8,715 nucleotides of DNA from Verrucomicrobiia bacterium. Lineage in GTDB: Bacteria; Verrucomicrobiota; Verrucomicrobiia; Opitutales; Opitutaceae. The stretch is taken from contig JAUHWE010000154.1 in NCBI GenBank assembly GCA_030424825.1, positions 1 through 8,715 of the forward strand. Direction: 5' to 3'. Below, in pieces: positions 1-6,661 of the stretch. The stretch's first letter is position 1, and every line of letters begins with the position of its first letter. The position numbers were made by a program, and so were the translations under genes. The notes beneath the pieces were generated by a model. The model did no database searches. It saw nothing but the letters and a program-made list of their open reading frames with translations, and had not been told where the DNA came from.

Positions 1-1
1 G

Positions 2-640
2 CATGGCTATGAAGGGCAAGGCCCTGAGCACTCGTCCGCCCGGCTTGAACGCTTTTTGCAGGCCTGTGCTGAGGACAACATCCAGGTCGCCAACCTCACC
101 ACTCCGGCCCAGTATTTTCATATGCTGAGACGACAGATGATGCGGAAATTCACCAAGCCGCTCATTCTCATGGCGCCAAAGTCTTTGCTGCGCCGTAAGG
201 AAGCCGTCTCCAGTTGGGATGATTTGGAAAAAGGAGGGTTCAGTGAAATACTCGATGATGATATTGAGAAGCCCAATACCATCGAGCGAATCATTTTCTG
301 CTCAGGAAAAGTCTACTACGATTTAGTCGATTATCGCAACAACAACAAAGTCCCAACCACGGCCATCATTCGGGTTGAACAATTGTACCCGCTGCACGGC
401 GACAAACTTAAGGAAATCGCGTCTCGATACAGCAAAGCGAAATCGGTCGTATGGTGCCAGGAGGAGTCACAAAACATGGGAGCCTGGTCTTACATCGCCC
501 CGCTTCTAGAGGAATTGCTCGGAACCAAACCAACCTACGCCGGACGCGACTCAAGCGCCAGCCCCGCCGTCGGTACCATGTCTCTCCACAAGAGCGAACT
601 GGAAACCTTGCTTCACGTGGCCTACTCCTCCAAATTGTAG
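2..640 (+). CDS. sucA: 2-oxoglutarate dehydrogenase E1 component, C-terminal part (5' end outside window)
   Basis: This is the last 212 codons of the thiamine-diphosphate E1 subunit of the 2-oxoglutarate dehydrogenase complex, which decarboxylates 2-oxoglutarate and succinylates the lipoyl group of E2 in the TCA cycle. The open frame runs in from the left edge. The first visible residues contain the family block GPEHSSARLERFLQ, followed by NLTTPAQYFHMLRRQM and a PLILMAPKSLLRR segment, all typical of the E1o C-terminal domain. Further on, RVEQLYPLH and WCQEESQNMGAWSYI match the conserved E1o end. The stop is TAG at 638-640. A TTG at 56 lies in the same frame but is an internal Leu, because the homologous sequence continues upstream of it. 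sucB follows after 59 bp on the same strand, the usual sucAB order. Thiamine-site residues lie outside the window. Confidence 0.96.
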   Translation, partial: HGYEGQGPEHSSARLERFLQACAEDNIQVANLTTPAQYFHMLRRQMMRKFTKPLILMAPKSLLRRKEAVSSWDDLEKGGFSEILDDDIEKPNTIERIIFCSGKVYYDLVDYRNNNKVPTTAIIRVEQLYPLHGDKLKEIASRYSKAKSVVWCQEESQNMGAWSYIAPLLEELLGTKPTYAGRDSSASPAVGTMSLHKSELETLLHVAYSSKL

Positions 641-699
641 TTTCCACATTCCAACTAGAATAAGCGGCCCCATCTACTCGAACGTATTTCAAAACACTC

Positions 700-1815
700 A
701 TGGCAACCGAAATTAAAGTACCTACTCTAGGGGAATCTATCACCAGCGGAATCATCGCCGCCTGGCATGTTAAGGACGGCGATTTCGTCGAAAAGGACCA
801 GGTCATATATGAACTGGAAACCGACAAGATAACATCCGAAGGACTGGCGGAAATCGCAGGCGTCATCTCCTTGAAAGCGGAGGAAGGAGACGAGGTCGAA
901 ATCGGTCAAATCGTCGCGGAAATCGACGAATCCGCGAAAGCCCCGGAAAAGGAAGGCACACCTGCCGAACCGAAGCCCGAAACCGAAGCAGACGAGCCAG
1001 AACCTGAGTCGAAAGCGGAAGATCCAGAGGCTGAGAAACCTAGCCCAACGCTAGAGTCTGCACCTAAGTCCAAACCAGCGGCTCCGGCAAAGTCCAAACC
1101 GGTTACCGACAATTCCGGCCGGACCACTCGCAAGCGCCTCTCTCCTTTACGGAAGAAAATAGCGGAACGCTTGGTCAACGCCCAGCAGGAAACGGCCATG
1201 CTGACGACCTTCAACGAGGTCGATCTCTCTGCCATCAAATCTCTCAGAAGCGCGCACCAGGAGTCTTTCACCGAAGTCCATGGAGTGAAGCTAGGCTTCA
1301 TGTCTTTTTTCGTTAAAGCAGCTGTACGAGCGCTCCAACAAGTCCCTTCGATCAACGCCATGATCGATGGCGAGGAAATCGTAGAGAACCACTACTACGA
1401 CATCGGCATCGCAGTATCCACGGACAAAGGACTCATCGTGCCGGTTGTACGCGATTGCGAAAAGCTCTCGCTTGCCGGCATCGAAACGGAAATCCGCAAC
1501 TACGCGGAGAAAGCGAGAAACGGGAAAATCGCCTTTGAGGACATTCAGGGTGGTGTTTTTACCATCACCAATGGCGGCGTTTTCGGATCCCTACTCTCAA
1601 CACCGATTCTCAATTCGCCGCAGAGCGCGATCCTTGGAATGCATACGATTCAGGACCGGCCCGTTGCTCTCAATGGAGAAGTCGTCATTCGTCCTATGAT
1701 GTATTTGGCTTTGTCCTACGACCACCGGATTATCGACGGGAAAGAGGCCGTCACTTTTCTGATTAAAATGAAAGAGATTCTAGAGAATCCGCTTCACTTG
1801 CTTTTGGAAATATAG
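700..1815 (+). CDS. sucB: Dihydrolipoyllysine-residue succinyltransferase (E2 of 2-oxoglutarate dehydrogenase), lacking a recognisable subunit-binding domain
   Basis: This is the core E2 subunit (371 aa), which transfers the succinyl group from its lipoyl arm to CoA. Residues 3-77 are a biotinyl/lipoyl domain with the ETDK motif and Lys43 as the lipoylation site. Residues 78-141 are a linker rich in Pro, Glu, Lys and Ala. From about 142 ([18 protein letters not shown]) the catalytic domain begins; it ends with SYDHRIIDG (His342, Asp346) and NPLHLLLEI. The peripheral subunit-binding domain normally found between linker and catalytic domain (about 35 residues, as in E. coli SucB of about 405 aa) is not visible. 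This resembles animal E2o (DLST). The ATG at 700 gives a proper lipoyl-domain N-terminus; no Shine-Dalgarno motif precedes it. The gene follows sucA by 59 bp, which fixes the oxoglutarate assignment rather than pyruvate or branched-chain. Confidence 0.95.
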   Translation: MATEIKVPTLGESITSGIIAAWHVKDGDFVEKDQVIYELETDKITSEGLAEIAGVISLKAEEGDEVEIGQIVAEIDESAKAPEKEGTPAEPKPETEADEPEPESKAEDPEAEKPSPTLESAPKSKPAAPAKSKPVTDNSGRTTRKRLSPLRKKIAERLVNAQQETAMLTTFNEVDLSAIKSLRSAHQESFTEVHGVKLGFMSFFVKAAVRALQQVPSINAMIDGEEIVENHYYDIGIAVSTDKGLIVPVVRDCEKLSLAGIETEIRNYAEKARNGKIAFEDIQGGVFTITNGGVFGSLLSTPILNSPQSAILGMHTIQDRPVALNGEVVIRPMMYLALSYDHRIIDGKEAVTFLIKMKEILENPLHLLLEI

Positions 1816-1839
1816 CTCGGACATCTGACGTTCCCTTTC

Positions 1840-2547
1840 ATGAAGAACCTGCCTCTTCTCGTTTTTCTCCTAACGGTCACAATTGGGATGAACACCGGCT
1901 GCACACAAAAAGGAGCCCACTTGTTCATTCTTTCGGGCCAGTCCAACATGGCCGGTCTCGATCCTGACATCTCTTTCACACCCGCCGTTTCCAAAGAATT
2001 CGGGACCAATAACGTAATCGTCGTTAAGGATGCCGTAGGGGGACAACCTATACGCCGCTGGTACAAAGACTGGATTTTGAGAGAAAACGACAAACCAAAA
2101 CAGATTGGGGATCTGTACGACCAGCTCATGTCTAAAGTCCTGCCAGCCATAGAGGGCAAGGAGATTCAGACCGTGACTTTTCTCTGGATGCAAGGAGAGC
2201 GGGATGCCCGTGAACAGCTCGCCGATGTGTATATCGAGAGTTTCAAAGGAATCATCTCACAGCTCCAAAAAGATTTGGGACGGGATGACCTCAACATCGT
2301 CATCGGCCGCTTAAGCGATTTCGATCTGGAGAACAAGACCTATCCCCACTGGACACGAGTACGGGAACTCCAAGTCACCTTTGCGGATTCCAACCCAAAC
2401 GCCGCGTGGGTCGATACGGACGATCTTAATACCGGGGTGAACAAACAGGGGAAATCAATCAAAGACGACCTCCACTATTCCGTATCCGGATATAAACTAT
2501 TTGGTGAACGACTGGCCGATAAAGCGATCCACTTAATCGAAAGATGA
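1840..2547 (+). CDS. SASA-family (sialate O-acetylesterase-like, SGNH) carbohydrate esterase, probable lipoprotein
   Basis: A 235-aa protein of the SASA/DUF303 esterase group (related to carbohydrate esterase family 6), which removes acetyl groups from sugars or polysaccharides. Residues 4-17 are a hydrophobic signal segment and Cys21 (NTGC) is a plausible though imperfect lipobox, suggesting a lipoprotein in the cell envelope. Block I is LSGQSNMAG, with Ser35 as the likely nucleophile. The GG block is VGGQPIRRW (67-74) and the WMQGERDA block is at 116-123. The Asp-His end is DDLHYS (Asp209/210, His212), followed by GYKLFGERLA as in the family. It starts 24 bp after sucB on the same strand without a visible Shine-Dalgarno site. 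The true substrate cannot be read from sequence. Co-transcription with sucAB is inferred from spacing only; the functional link to the TCA cycle is unclear. Confidence 0.8.
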   Translation: MKNLPLLVFLLTVTIGMNTGCTQKGAHLFILSGQSNMAGLDPDISFTPAVSKEFGTNNVIVVKDAVGGQPIRRWYKDWILRENDKPKQIGDLYDQLMSKVLPAIEGKEIQTVTFLWMQGERDAREQLADVYIESFKGIISQLQKDLGRDDLNIVIGRLSDFDLENKTYPHWTRVRELQVTFADSNPNAAWVDTDDLNTGVNKQGKSIKDDLHYSVSGYKLFGERLADKAIHLIER

Positions 2548-2576
2548 CGCTTGATTGACGCCGGGCAGCCAATCCC

Positions 2577-3080
2577 ATGTTCGAGAACCAGTCGTTTAAG
2601 GCTCCCTGGAGTCGGTCACTTAAACTCGCCACTCTCCTAAGTTGCCTTTTGCTGCCTGGAATCTTTCTATTTGGAGCCTACGCCAGTCGTATCATACCTC
2701 CCGAATGGAAGTCCGGGATGATCCTGCTCCCCTTTGTCACGATCGGAATATCCGCCCTATTCACGATTCGCAGCTATCAAATCCTTGAAAACCGGCTGCT
2801 CGTTCAGCGAATCGGATGGCAATCGACGATCGACTTAACAGACCTGAGATCAGCCGAAGCGAATCCCAAGGCCATGAGCAAGTCGCTACGCCTCTTCGGC
2901 AACGGCGGCCTCTTTTGTTTCGCCGGACTCTTCAAAAACAAGCTCCTGGGAAAATATCGAGCCTTCGCCACTAATCCCCGCAATGCCGTAATTCTACAAT
3001 TTCCAAACCGGACCGTCGTCGTCACCCCCGAAGATCCCCAGAGCTTCGCGGAGATGATTGAAACCCGGCGAAATGATTAA
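2577..3080 (+). CDS. Small membrane protein with a bacterial PH-like domain
   Basis: A 167-aa protein with two probable transmembrane helices (about residues 17-37 and 47-64) joined by a short Pro-Pro-containing loop. A soluble C-terminal region follows that resembles bacterial PH domains (PF10882-like, from memory). Supporting blocks are YQILENRLLVQRIGW (67-81), a DLTDLRS turn, LRLFGNGGLF (104-113), GLFKNKLLGKYRAFAT, and a terminal VVVTPEDPQSFAEMI. Such proteins are mostly uncharacterised; no catalytic residues are expected. The ATG at 2577 lies 29 bp after the esterase stop and puts a short charged stretch before helix 1. No Shine-Dalgarno motif is seen. It is the last gene of the plus-strand cluster and is followed by a repeat-filled spacer. 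The family call is by recalled pattern only; the membrane topology is clearer. Confidence 0.75.
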   Translation: MFENQSFKAPWSRSLKLATLLSCLLLPGIFLFGAYASRIIPPEWKSGMILLPFVTIGISALFTIRSYQILENRLLVQRIGWQSTIDLTDLRSAEANPKAMSKSLRLFGNGGLFCFAGLFKNKLLGKYRAFATNPRNAVILQFPNRTVVVTPEDPQSFAEMIETRRND

Positions 3081-3110
3081 CGACAGTCGATGACGCAGCT
3101 AATCACCTAC

Positions 3111-3136
3111 GCGACCAACGGTCGCATCTACAAAAT
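3111..3136. repeat. REP-like hairpin, copy 1
   Basis: GCGACC (3111-3116), loop AAC, GGTCGC (3120-3125) is a perfect 6-bp stem with a 3-nt loop, followed by ATCTACAAAA. The same hairpin plus tail, with loop AGC, recurs at 6472-6494 upstream of the second family B repeat. The compact GC stem, intergenic site and recurrence fit a REP-type element. It lies 30 bp after the stop of the PH-like gene. Confidence 0.6.
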
Positions 3137-3212
3137 TCCGATGCACTCATTTAAAGCAGAACAGGTACCCTGCCAGTTACTTGTCACACTGCATAGCCGC
3201 ACAATTTTTTAG

Positions 3213-3356
3213 TTTTCAAATCTTGTAGGGCAAGGTCTGTCTACTCCTCATCGCCGCGGCGTAGTCGGGATGACCCGCCTTTTACCTAATACTGCCAGGT
3301 CAGCGACCCGGCCTACGATACTAAAATATAAGACGATTCTGAGAACAATTGAAATA
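3213..3356 (+). repeat. Dispersed intergenic repeat, family B, copy 1
   Basis: About 144 bp that align along their whole length with 6662-6805. Shared blocks include a TGTAG(G/A)GC start, AGGTCTGT, GGCGTAGTCGGG, GGTCAGCGACCCGGCCTAC, and a degenerate AT-rich tail ending near AATTGAA. An internal hairpin, GCCAGGTC (3294-3301), AGC, GACCCGGC (3305-3312), has one mismatch that is repaired in copy 2. It contains no open frame, so it is a palindromic intergenic repeat rather than a gene. It starts 132 bp after the preceding stop codon and reads in the same direction as that gene. Confidence 0.75.
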
Positions 3357-3426
3357 GGCTGACCTTCGACTTAACTCAGGATCGACGAGAAGCCTGTTCT
3401 ACTCTTTTGTTGTGGACGCCCACCCG

Positions 3427-3454
3427 TAGCTCAAAAGCGGCAAAAGCCGAGCTA
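3427..3454. repeat. Bulged hairpin
   Basis: TAGCTC (3427-3432) pairs with GAGCTA (3449-3454), and inside it GGC (3439-3441) pairs with GCC (3446-3448) around an AAAA loop. An AAAAGC bulge sits on the left side. No T-run follows on either strand, so I do not call it a terminator. It lies about 110 bp beyond the transporter stop on the minus strand and could be a degraded palindromic repeat. Confidence 0.4.
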
Positions 3455-3564
3455 TCACCACTAGGCAACCAAGATCAAAGCCAACTACATCAGCGGAAAC
3501 TTACGAGGACCTGTTCATTCTTTTAGGACATGCAAAACGAACAAGTTGGGCCATATCCAAAAAA

Positions 3565-4914
3565 TCATTTCACTCCGAGTTTCTCCTCGATTTTCTCGAG
3601 CGAGACCCCTTTGGTTTCCGGCACCATCATTTTGACCCAAATAAGCTGGATCACCATCATTACGCAGAAAAACAGGAAGACGTAGCCCGCTGGGAACGCT
3701 TCCACCATTTTGGGGAAGAAGAGCGTGAGCAGTGCGGCAAAAACCCAATGCGTTCCGCAACCCAATGTCTGGCCAGCCGCCCGATTCGAGTTGGGAAATA
3801 TTTCCGATATAAATACCCAGATAACGGCTCCCTGCCCTACGGCATGCGCCCCGATGAATGCGAAGATACATAAGGGGACAATCGCGAAATTCTCTGTGAA
3901 AAAGGCCCACGAGCACAGGCCTAAAGCCGCAATATATCCAAACGATCCAATATAAAGCAAGGTCCTGCGACCTAGTCGATCGATCAAATAAAGTCCCAAA
4001 AACGTGAATACCAGATTAGTTACCCCAATTCCAACCGATTGCAGCAGGGCCGCCTTCTCCCCAAGACCGGTCATCGAAAAAATGCGCGGGGCAAAGTAGA
4101 GAACCGCATTGATTCCCGAAAGCTGATTGAAAAACGCGATCAAGAACGCCAACAGAATCGGCACTTTGAGTCGACGAGTCCAGAAGGGGGTCTTCGTTTG
4201 CGGCGTTCCGGATGACTGGGCGATTTCGTCTGCCTTTTCGCTCAGCCGTTCCTCCGAATCATCCGGACGAATTTTTCTTAGAATTTCTAGACCGCTTGCC
4301 CGGTCTCGCTTTACGCCAATCAGCCAGCGAGGGCTTTCGGGAATACCGAAACACATGATCGTGTAAGCGAGTGCTGGAATTGCCTCGATTCCCAGCATCC
4401 ACCTCCAGGCACTGTCGCCAATTCCCCCGAGCAAATAATTGGACAGGAAGGCAACGAGAATTCCGAATACGATATTGAATTGAAACATTCCGGTGAGCTG
4501 GCCTCGCTTCTTCGCCGGCGCGATCTCGGAAATGTACAAGGGAGCCGCAATTGTTGAAATGCCGATCCCGACTCCGCCAATAAAGCGTGCGATCATAAAC
4601 GTATTGATCTCTGGAGCAAACGCTGAGCCGATGGCGGACACAAAATACAGAACCCCTATCCATAGCAGCGTCTTCTTTCGTCCGAATCGATCAGTCGGCC
4701 ACCCCCCGATCAACGCCCCCAAAACCGTCCCCCAAAGCGCCATGCTCATCGCCAGACCATGGATCCCGGCAGACAATCCCCAGAGTTCCTGGATTCGTTG
4801 TTCGGCACCTGAGATAACCACCGTATCAAAGCCGAAAATAAAACCCGCCAATGCTGAGGTCAAAGCCCAGTAGAAGAGTCGAGACGAGTTAGATGAGGAA
4901 GAGGAACGGGTCAT
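3565..4914 (-). CDS. MFS sugar porter family transporter, probably a sugar:H+ symporter
   Basis: A 449-aa inner-membrane transporter with about twelve hydrophobic segments, of the sugar porter family that includes E. coli XylE and GLUTs. Diagnostic motifs are FGFDTVVISGA (27-37), motif A GGWPTDRFGRKK (70-81), ARFIGG, PESPRWL (192-198), QLSGINAVLYFAP (264-276), IDRLGRR and PETKG (432-436). Asp30 aligns with XylE Asp27 and Arg110 with Arg133, so proton coupling is likely. Of the XylE sugar contacts, Gln145 (Q168), Gln264 (Q289), Asn269 (N294), both Trp (392/416) and Asn325 appear kept, while Q288 is Asn263 and Q175 is Ile152. The substrate may therefore differ from xylose. The start at 4914 gives a short Ser-rich cytosolic tail before helix 1; there is no clear Shine-Dalgarno motif. 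It is transcribed away from the dehydrogenase, from which it is separated by a 471-bp divergent spacer. Confidence 0.92.
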   Translation of the reverse strand: MTRSSSSSNSSRLFYWALTSALAGFIFGFDTVVISGAEQRIQELWGLSAGIHGLAMSMALWGTVLGALIGGWPTDRFGRKKTLLWIGVLYFVSAIGSAFAPEINTFMIARFIGGVGIGISTIAAPLYISEIAPAKKRGQLTGMFQFNIVFGILVAFLSNYLLGGIGDSAWRWMLGIEAIPALAYTIMCFGIPESPRWLIGVKRDRASGLEILRKIRPDDSEERLSEKADEIAQSSGTPQTKTPFWTRRLKVPILLAFLIAFFNQLSGINAVLYFAPRIFSMTGLGEKAALLQSVGIGVTNLVFTFLGLYLIDRLGRRTLLYIGSFGYIAALGLCSWAFFTENFAIVPLCIFAFIGAHAVGQGAVIWVFISEIFPNSNRAAGQTLGCGTHWVFAALLTLFFPKMVEAFPAGYVFLFFCVMMVIQLIWVKMMVPETKGVSLEKIEEKLGVK

Positions 4915-5146
4915 AGGGTTTGCGCTAGAGGGAGTTACAAATCAAAAGACGAAGCGAAACCTTGTTCGCATTTTCGCGGAATAACAACCCCTTTGTGGTT
5001 TCCATCCAAGCATCAATCATTCGCGCTTTTCCAAGAGAAATAGTCTCCGCCGAAAACCGCATTCAGCACGTCGCAAAGGGCCAACGAAAGAACGCTCTGT
5101 GGATTATTGAGTAAAGTCCGGCAAAGCGGAGTATTAGACCATGCGG
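4915..5146. promoter_or_regulatory. Divergent control region between transporter and dehydrogenase
   Basis: The 5' ends of the transporter (minus) and the dehydrogenase (plus) face each other across 4915-5385, so promoters for both should lie here; the right part (5147-5302) is repeat A. I could not identify convincing -35/-10 pairs. The one candidate regulator site is an inverted repeat GCGAA (4954-4958), ACCTTG, TTCGC (4965-4969), 40 bp upstream of the transporter start. A second TTCGC lies nearby at 4973-4977. No regulator gene is in the window. Confidence 0.35.
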
Positions 5147-5302
5147 AATAAAGCATCCCCGGGGCAAGCCCCGAGGTATTTTAAGGTAGCGGGCGATCTC
5201 CGAGCGCCCACCCAATAGATACACCAATGGGCGCTCGGAGATCGCCCGCTACCAATGTCAGCAGCGAAGCAAGCTTCGAGGTATCTACCCGAAGGGAATA
5301 AA
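5147..5302 (+). repeat. Composite hairpin repeat, family A, copy 1
   Basis: 156 bp repeated at 7067-7222 with only six substitutions by eye (about 96% identity). It has three hairpins in a row. The first is GGGGC-AA-GCCCC (5161-5172) followed by GAGGTAT. The second has 26-bp perfectly complementary arms, 5185-5210 (starting GGTAGCGGGCGATCTC) and 5228-5253, around a 17-nt loop. The third is GAAGC-AA-GCTTC (5266-5277), again followed by GAGGTAT. AATAAA occurs at both ends. There is no open frame and no obvious terminal inverted repeat. It lies 83 bp upstream of the dehydrogenase start, so a transcript starting upstream of it would carry the long hairpin in its leader. Confidence 0.85.
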
Positions 5303-5385
5303 GGTGTCGTTGGAAAATAGCTGATCCTCTTCTTTGCCGCTTGTCTCAACCAATGATATTCCCTTCGATCAGCCGATTCAGAACA

Positions 5386-6399
5386 ATGAAAACGATTCAG
5401 CTAGAGACTCCCGGCACTTTCAAGGAAATTGAAGAACAAGAACCTACTCGCAAACCCGGGGAGGCGCTCATTCGTATCCGCCGCATCGGCGTTTGCGGCA
5501 CGGACATCCATGCCTTCCACGGAAGACAGCCATTTTTCGACTATCCCCGAATACTGGGCCACGAACTCGGGGTGGAAATTGTCGAGATCGACGAGAACGA
5601 TCAGGGTCTCAAGCCGGGCGACAAGTGCTCTGTCGAACCGTATTTGAATGATCCTGACAGTGCGGCTTCACGAATGGGCAAATCCAATTGCTGTGAAAGT
5701 CTCCAATGCCTTGGGGTTCATACCGACGGGGGCATGCGGCCCTTTATCACGGTACCCATCAACAAGCTGCATCGAGCCAACGAGCTCTCTTTCGAGCAGC
5801 TCGCTCTCATCGAAACGATTTGCATCGGGACCCATGGGGTCGAGAGGTCCCAGCTCACCAAAGATGAAACCATTCTTATTCTCGGCAGTGGACCAATAGG
5901 ACTCGGAGCGATCCAATACGCACTGAGTCTAGGGAGTCGGGTAATCGTCGGAGACATTAGCGAGGAACGGTTGAGCTTCTGCCGTGATGTCATAAAAGTA
6001 CCGCATGCCCTGAAAGCGGACGCCCCCGATTTCGAGGAGCAATTGAAGAAGATTTGTGAAGGTGGATTGCCACAAGTTGTGCTCGATGCCACCGGCAATC
6101 GATTCTCCATGCAGCGAACCTTTGATCTTGCCGCCCACGGCGGCCGCATTGTCTTCGTCGGATTGCTAAAAGGGGAAATCGCTTTCGACGATCCAAACTT
6201 CCACCGAAAGGAATTGACTCTCATGGCGAGCCGTAATGCCACTCCCGATACATTCAAAAAAGTGATCGCAGCCGTCGCCAACGGATCCATCGACACGAAA
6301 CCTTGGATCACGCATCGAATAGGTATTCAGGATGTTCCGGAAAAGTTCCAGGAAACGGTCTCTCGGCCTGACCTAATTAAGGCGATCATCGAAGTTTGA
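5386..6399 (+). CDS. Zinc-type medium-chain dehydrogenase, LgoD (L-galactonate 5-dehydrogenase)-like
   Basis: A 337-aa medium-chain alcohol/polyol dehydrogenase, closest by eye to E. coli LgoD/YjjN and RspB, which oxidise sugar acids or related polyols with NAD. Shared blocks are GVCGTDIHAFHG, QPFFDYPRILGHE, CLGVHTDGGM, FVGLLKGEIAF and MASRNATPDTF. Likely catalytic zinc ligands are Cys37, His59 and Glu60 or Glu143. The Rossmann motif is GSGPIGLG (167-174), with Asp190 at the end of strand 2 favouring NAD. The structural zinc loop is broken: the usual Cys positions are Asp89, Ser92 and Ser95, with only the CysCys at 102-103 kept. I chose ATG 5386 because MKTIQLETPG fits family N-termini; in-frame TTG 5341 and ATG 5353 would add 15 or 11 unlikely residues. 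It is divergent from the sugar porter, suggesting uptake and oxidation of one substrate. The exact substrate is unknown. Confidence 0.87.
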   Translation: MKTIQLETPGTFKEIEEQEPTRKPGEALIRIRRIGVCGTDIHAFHGRQPFFDYPRILGHELGVEIVEIDENDQGLKPGDKCSVEPYLNDPDSAASRMGKSNCCESLQCLGVHTDGGMRPFITVPINKLHRANELSFEQLALIETICIGTHGVERSQLTKDETILILGSGPIGLGAIQYALSLGSRVIVGDISEERLSFCRDVIKVPHALKADAPDFEEQLKKICEGGLPQVVLDATGNRFSMQRTFDLAAHGGRIVFVGLLKGEIAFDDPNFHRKELTLMASRNATPDTFKKVIAAVANGSIDTKPWITHRIGIQDVPEKFQETVSRPDLIKAIIEV

Positions 6400-6444
6400 A
6401 GCAAGGATTCCTGGCGCAAGCGGGGCAAATTCGAACTTAGGTAC

Positions 6445-6494
6445 TGTAGGGGCGATCGTTGATCCCCTACACGACCAGCGGTCGCATCTACAAA
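6445..6494. repeat. Paired REP-like hairpins, copy 2
   Basis: Two adjacent palindromes. The first is TGTAGGGG (6445-6452) with CCCCTACA (6464-6471); inside it ATC (6455-6457) pairs with GAT (6461-6463) around GTT. The second is CGACC (6472-6476), AGC, GGTCG (6480-6484), followed by CATCTACAAAA, matching the hairpin at 3111-3136. The unit starts 45 bp after the dehydrogenase stop. The TGTAGGGG arms may be a second, diverged copy of the same repeat. Confidence 0.6.
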
Positions 6495-6661
6495 AAGCCG
6501 AAATCACTGACAGATCCGGGGCATTACACCCAATGGAACTCAAATTAGCCGTATCGAATCAGACCGGGAGCCGCTGAGGCAGAATTGCAATCCGCTACCC
6601 CCAAAAGGAAGAGAAATTTCGGATTTCGGGCAATTATTCTCCGTAGCACCGCAATTCCAGC

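Larger units (their letters stand above)
3081..3564. other. Repeat-bearing spacer between convergent genes
   Basis: This 484-bp space separates the 3' end of the plus-strand cluster from the 3' end of the minus-strand transporter. It holds a small hairpin (3111-3125), a family B repeat (3213-3356) and a bulged hairpin (3427-3454), listed separately. I see no open frame with codon-like character, no tRNA shape, and no hairpin followed by a T-run that would be a convincing intrinsic terminator for either neighbour. The parts 3137-3212 and 3455-3564 show nothing I recognise. Confidence 0.6.

Noticed and set aside
408..866. 152-codon minus-strand frame overlapping the sucA end and sucB start
   Set aside because: Lies opposite two well-supported genes, shows no family motifs, and spans their junction; it is a frame shadow.
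906..1361. 151-codon minus-strand frame inside sucB
   Set aside because: Its Ser/Gly-rich content is the reverse of the Glu/Pro/Lys-rich linker codons of sucB, not an independent gene.
3427..3454. Terminator for the minus-strand transporter
   Set aside because: The stem has a six-base bulge and no T-run follows on the minus strand.
5341..5385. N-terminal extension of the dehydrogenase from TTG 5341 or ATG 5353
   Set aside because: Family proteins begin close to the MKTIQL segment; the extra residues match nothing and no ribosome site supports them.
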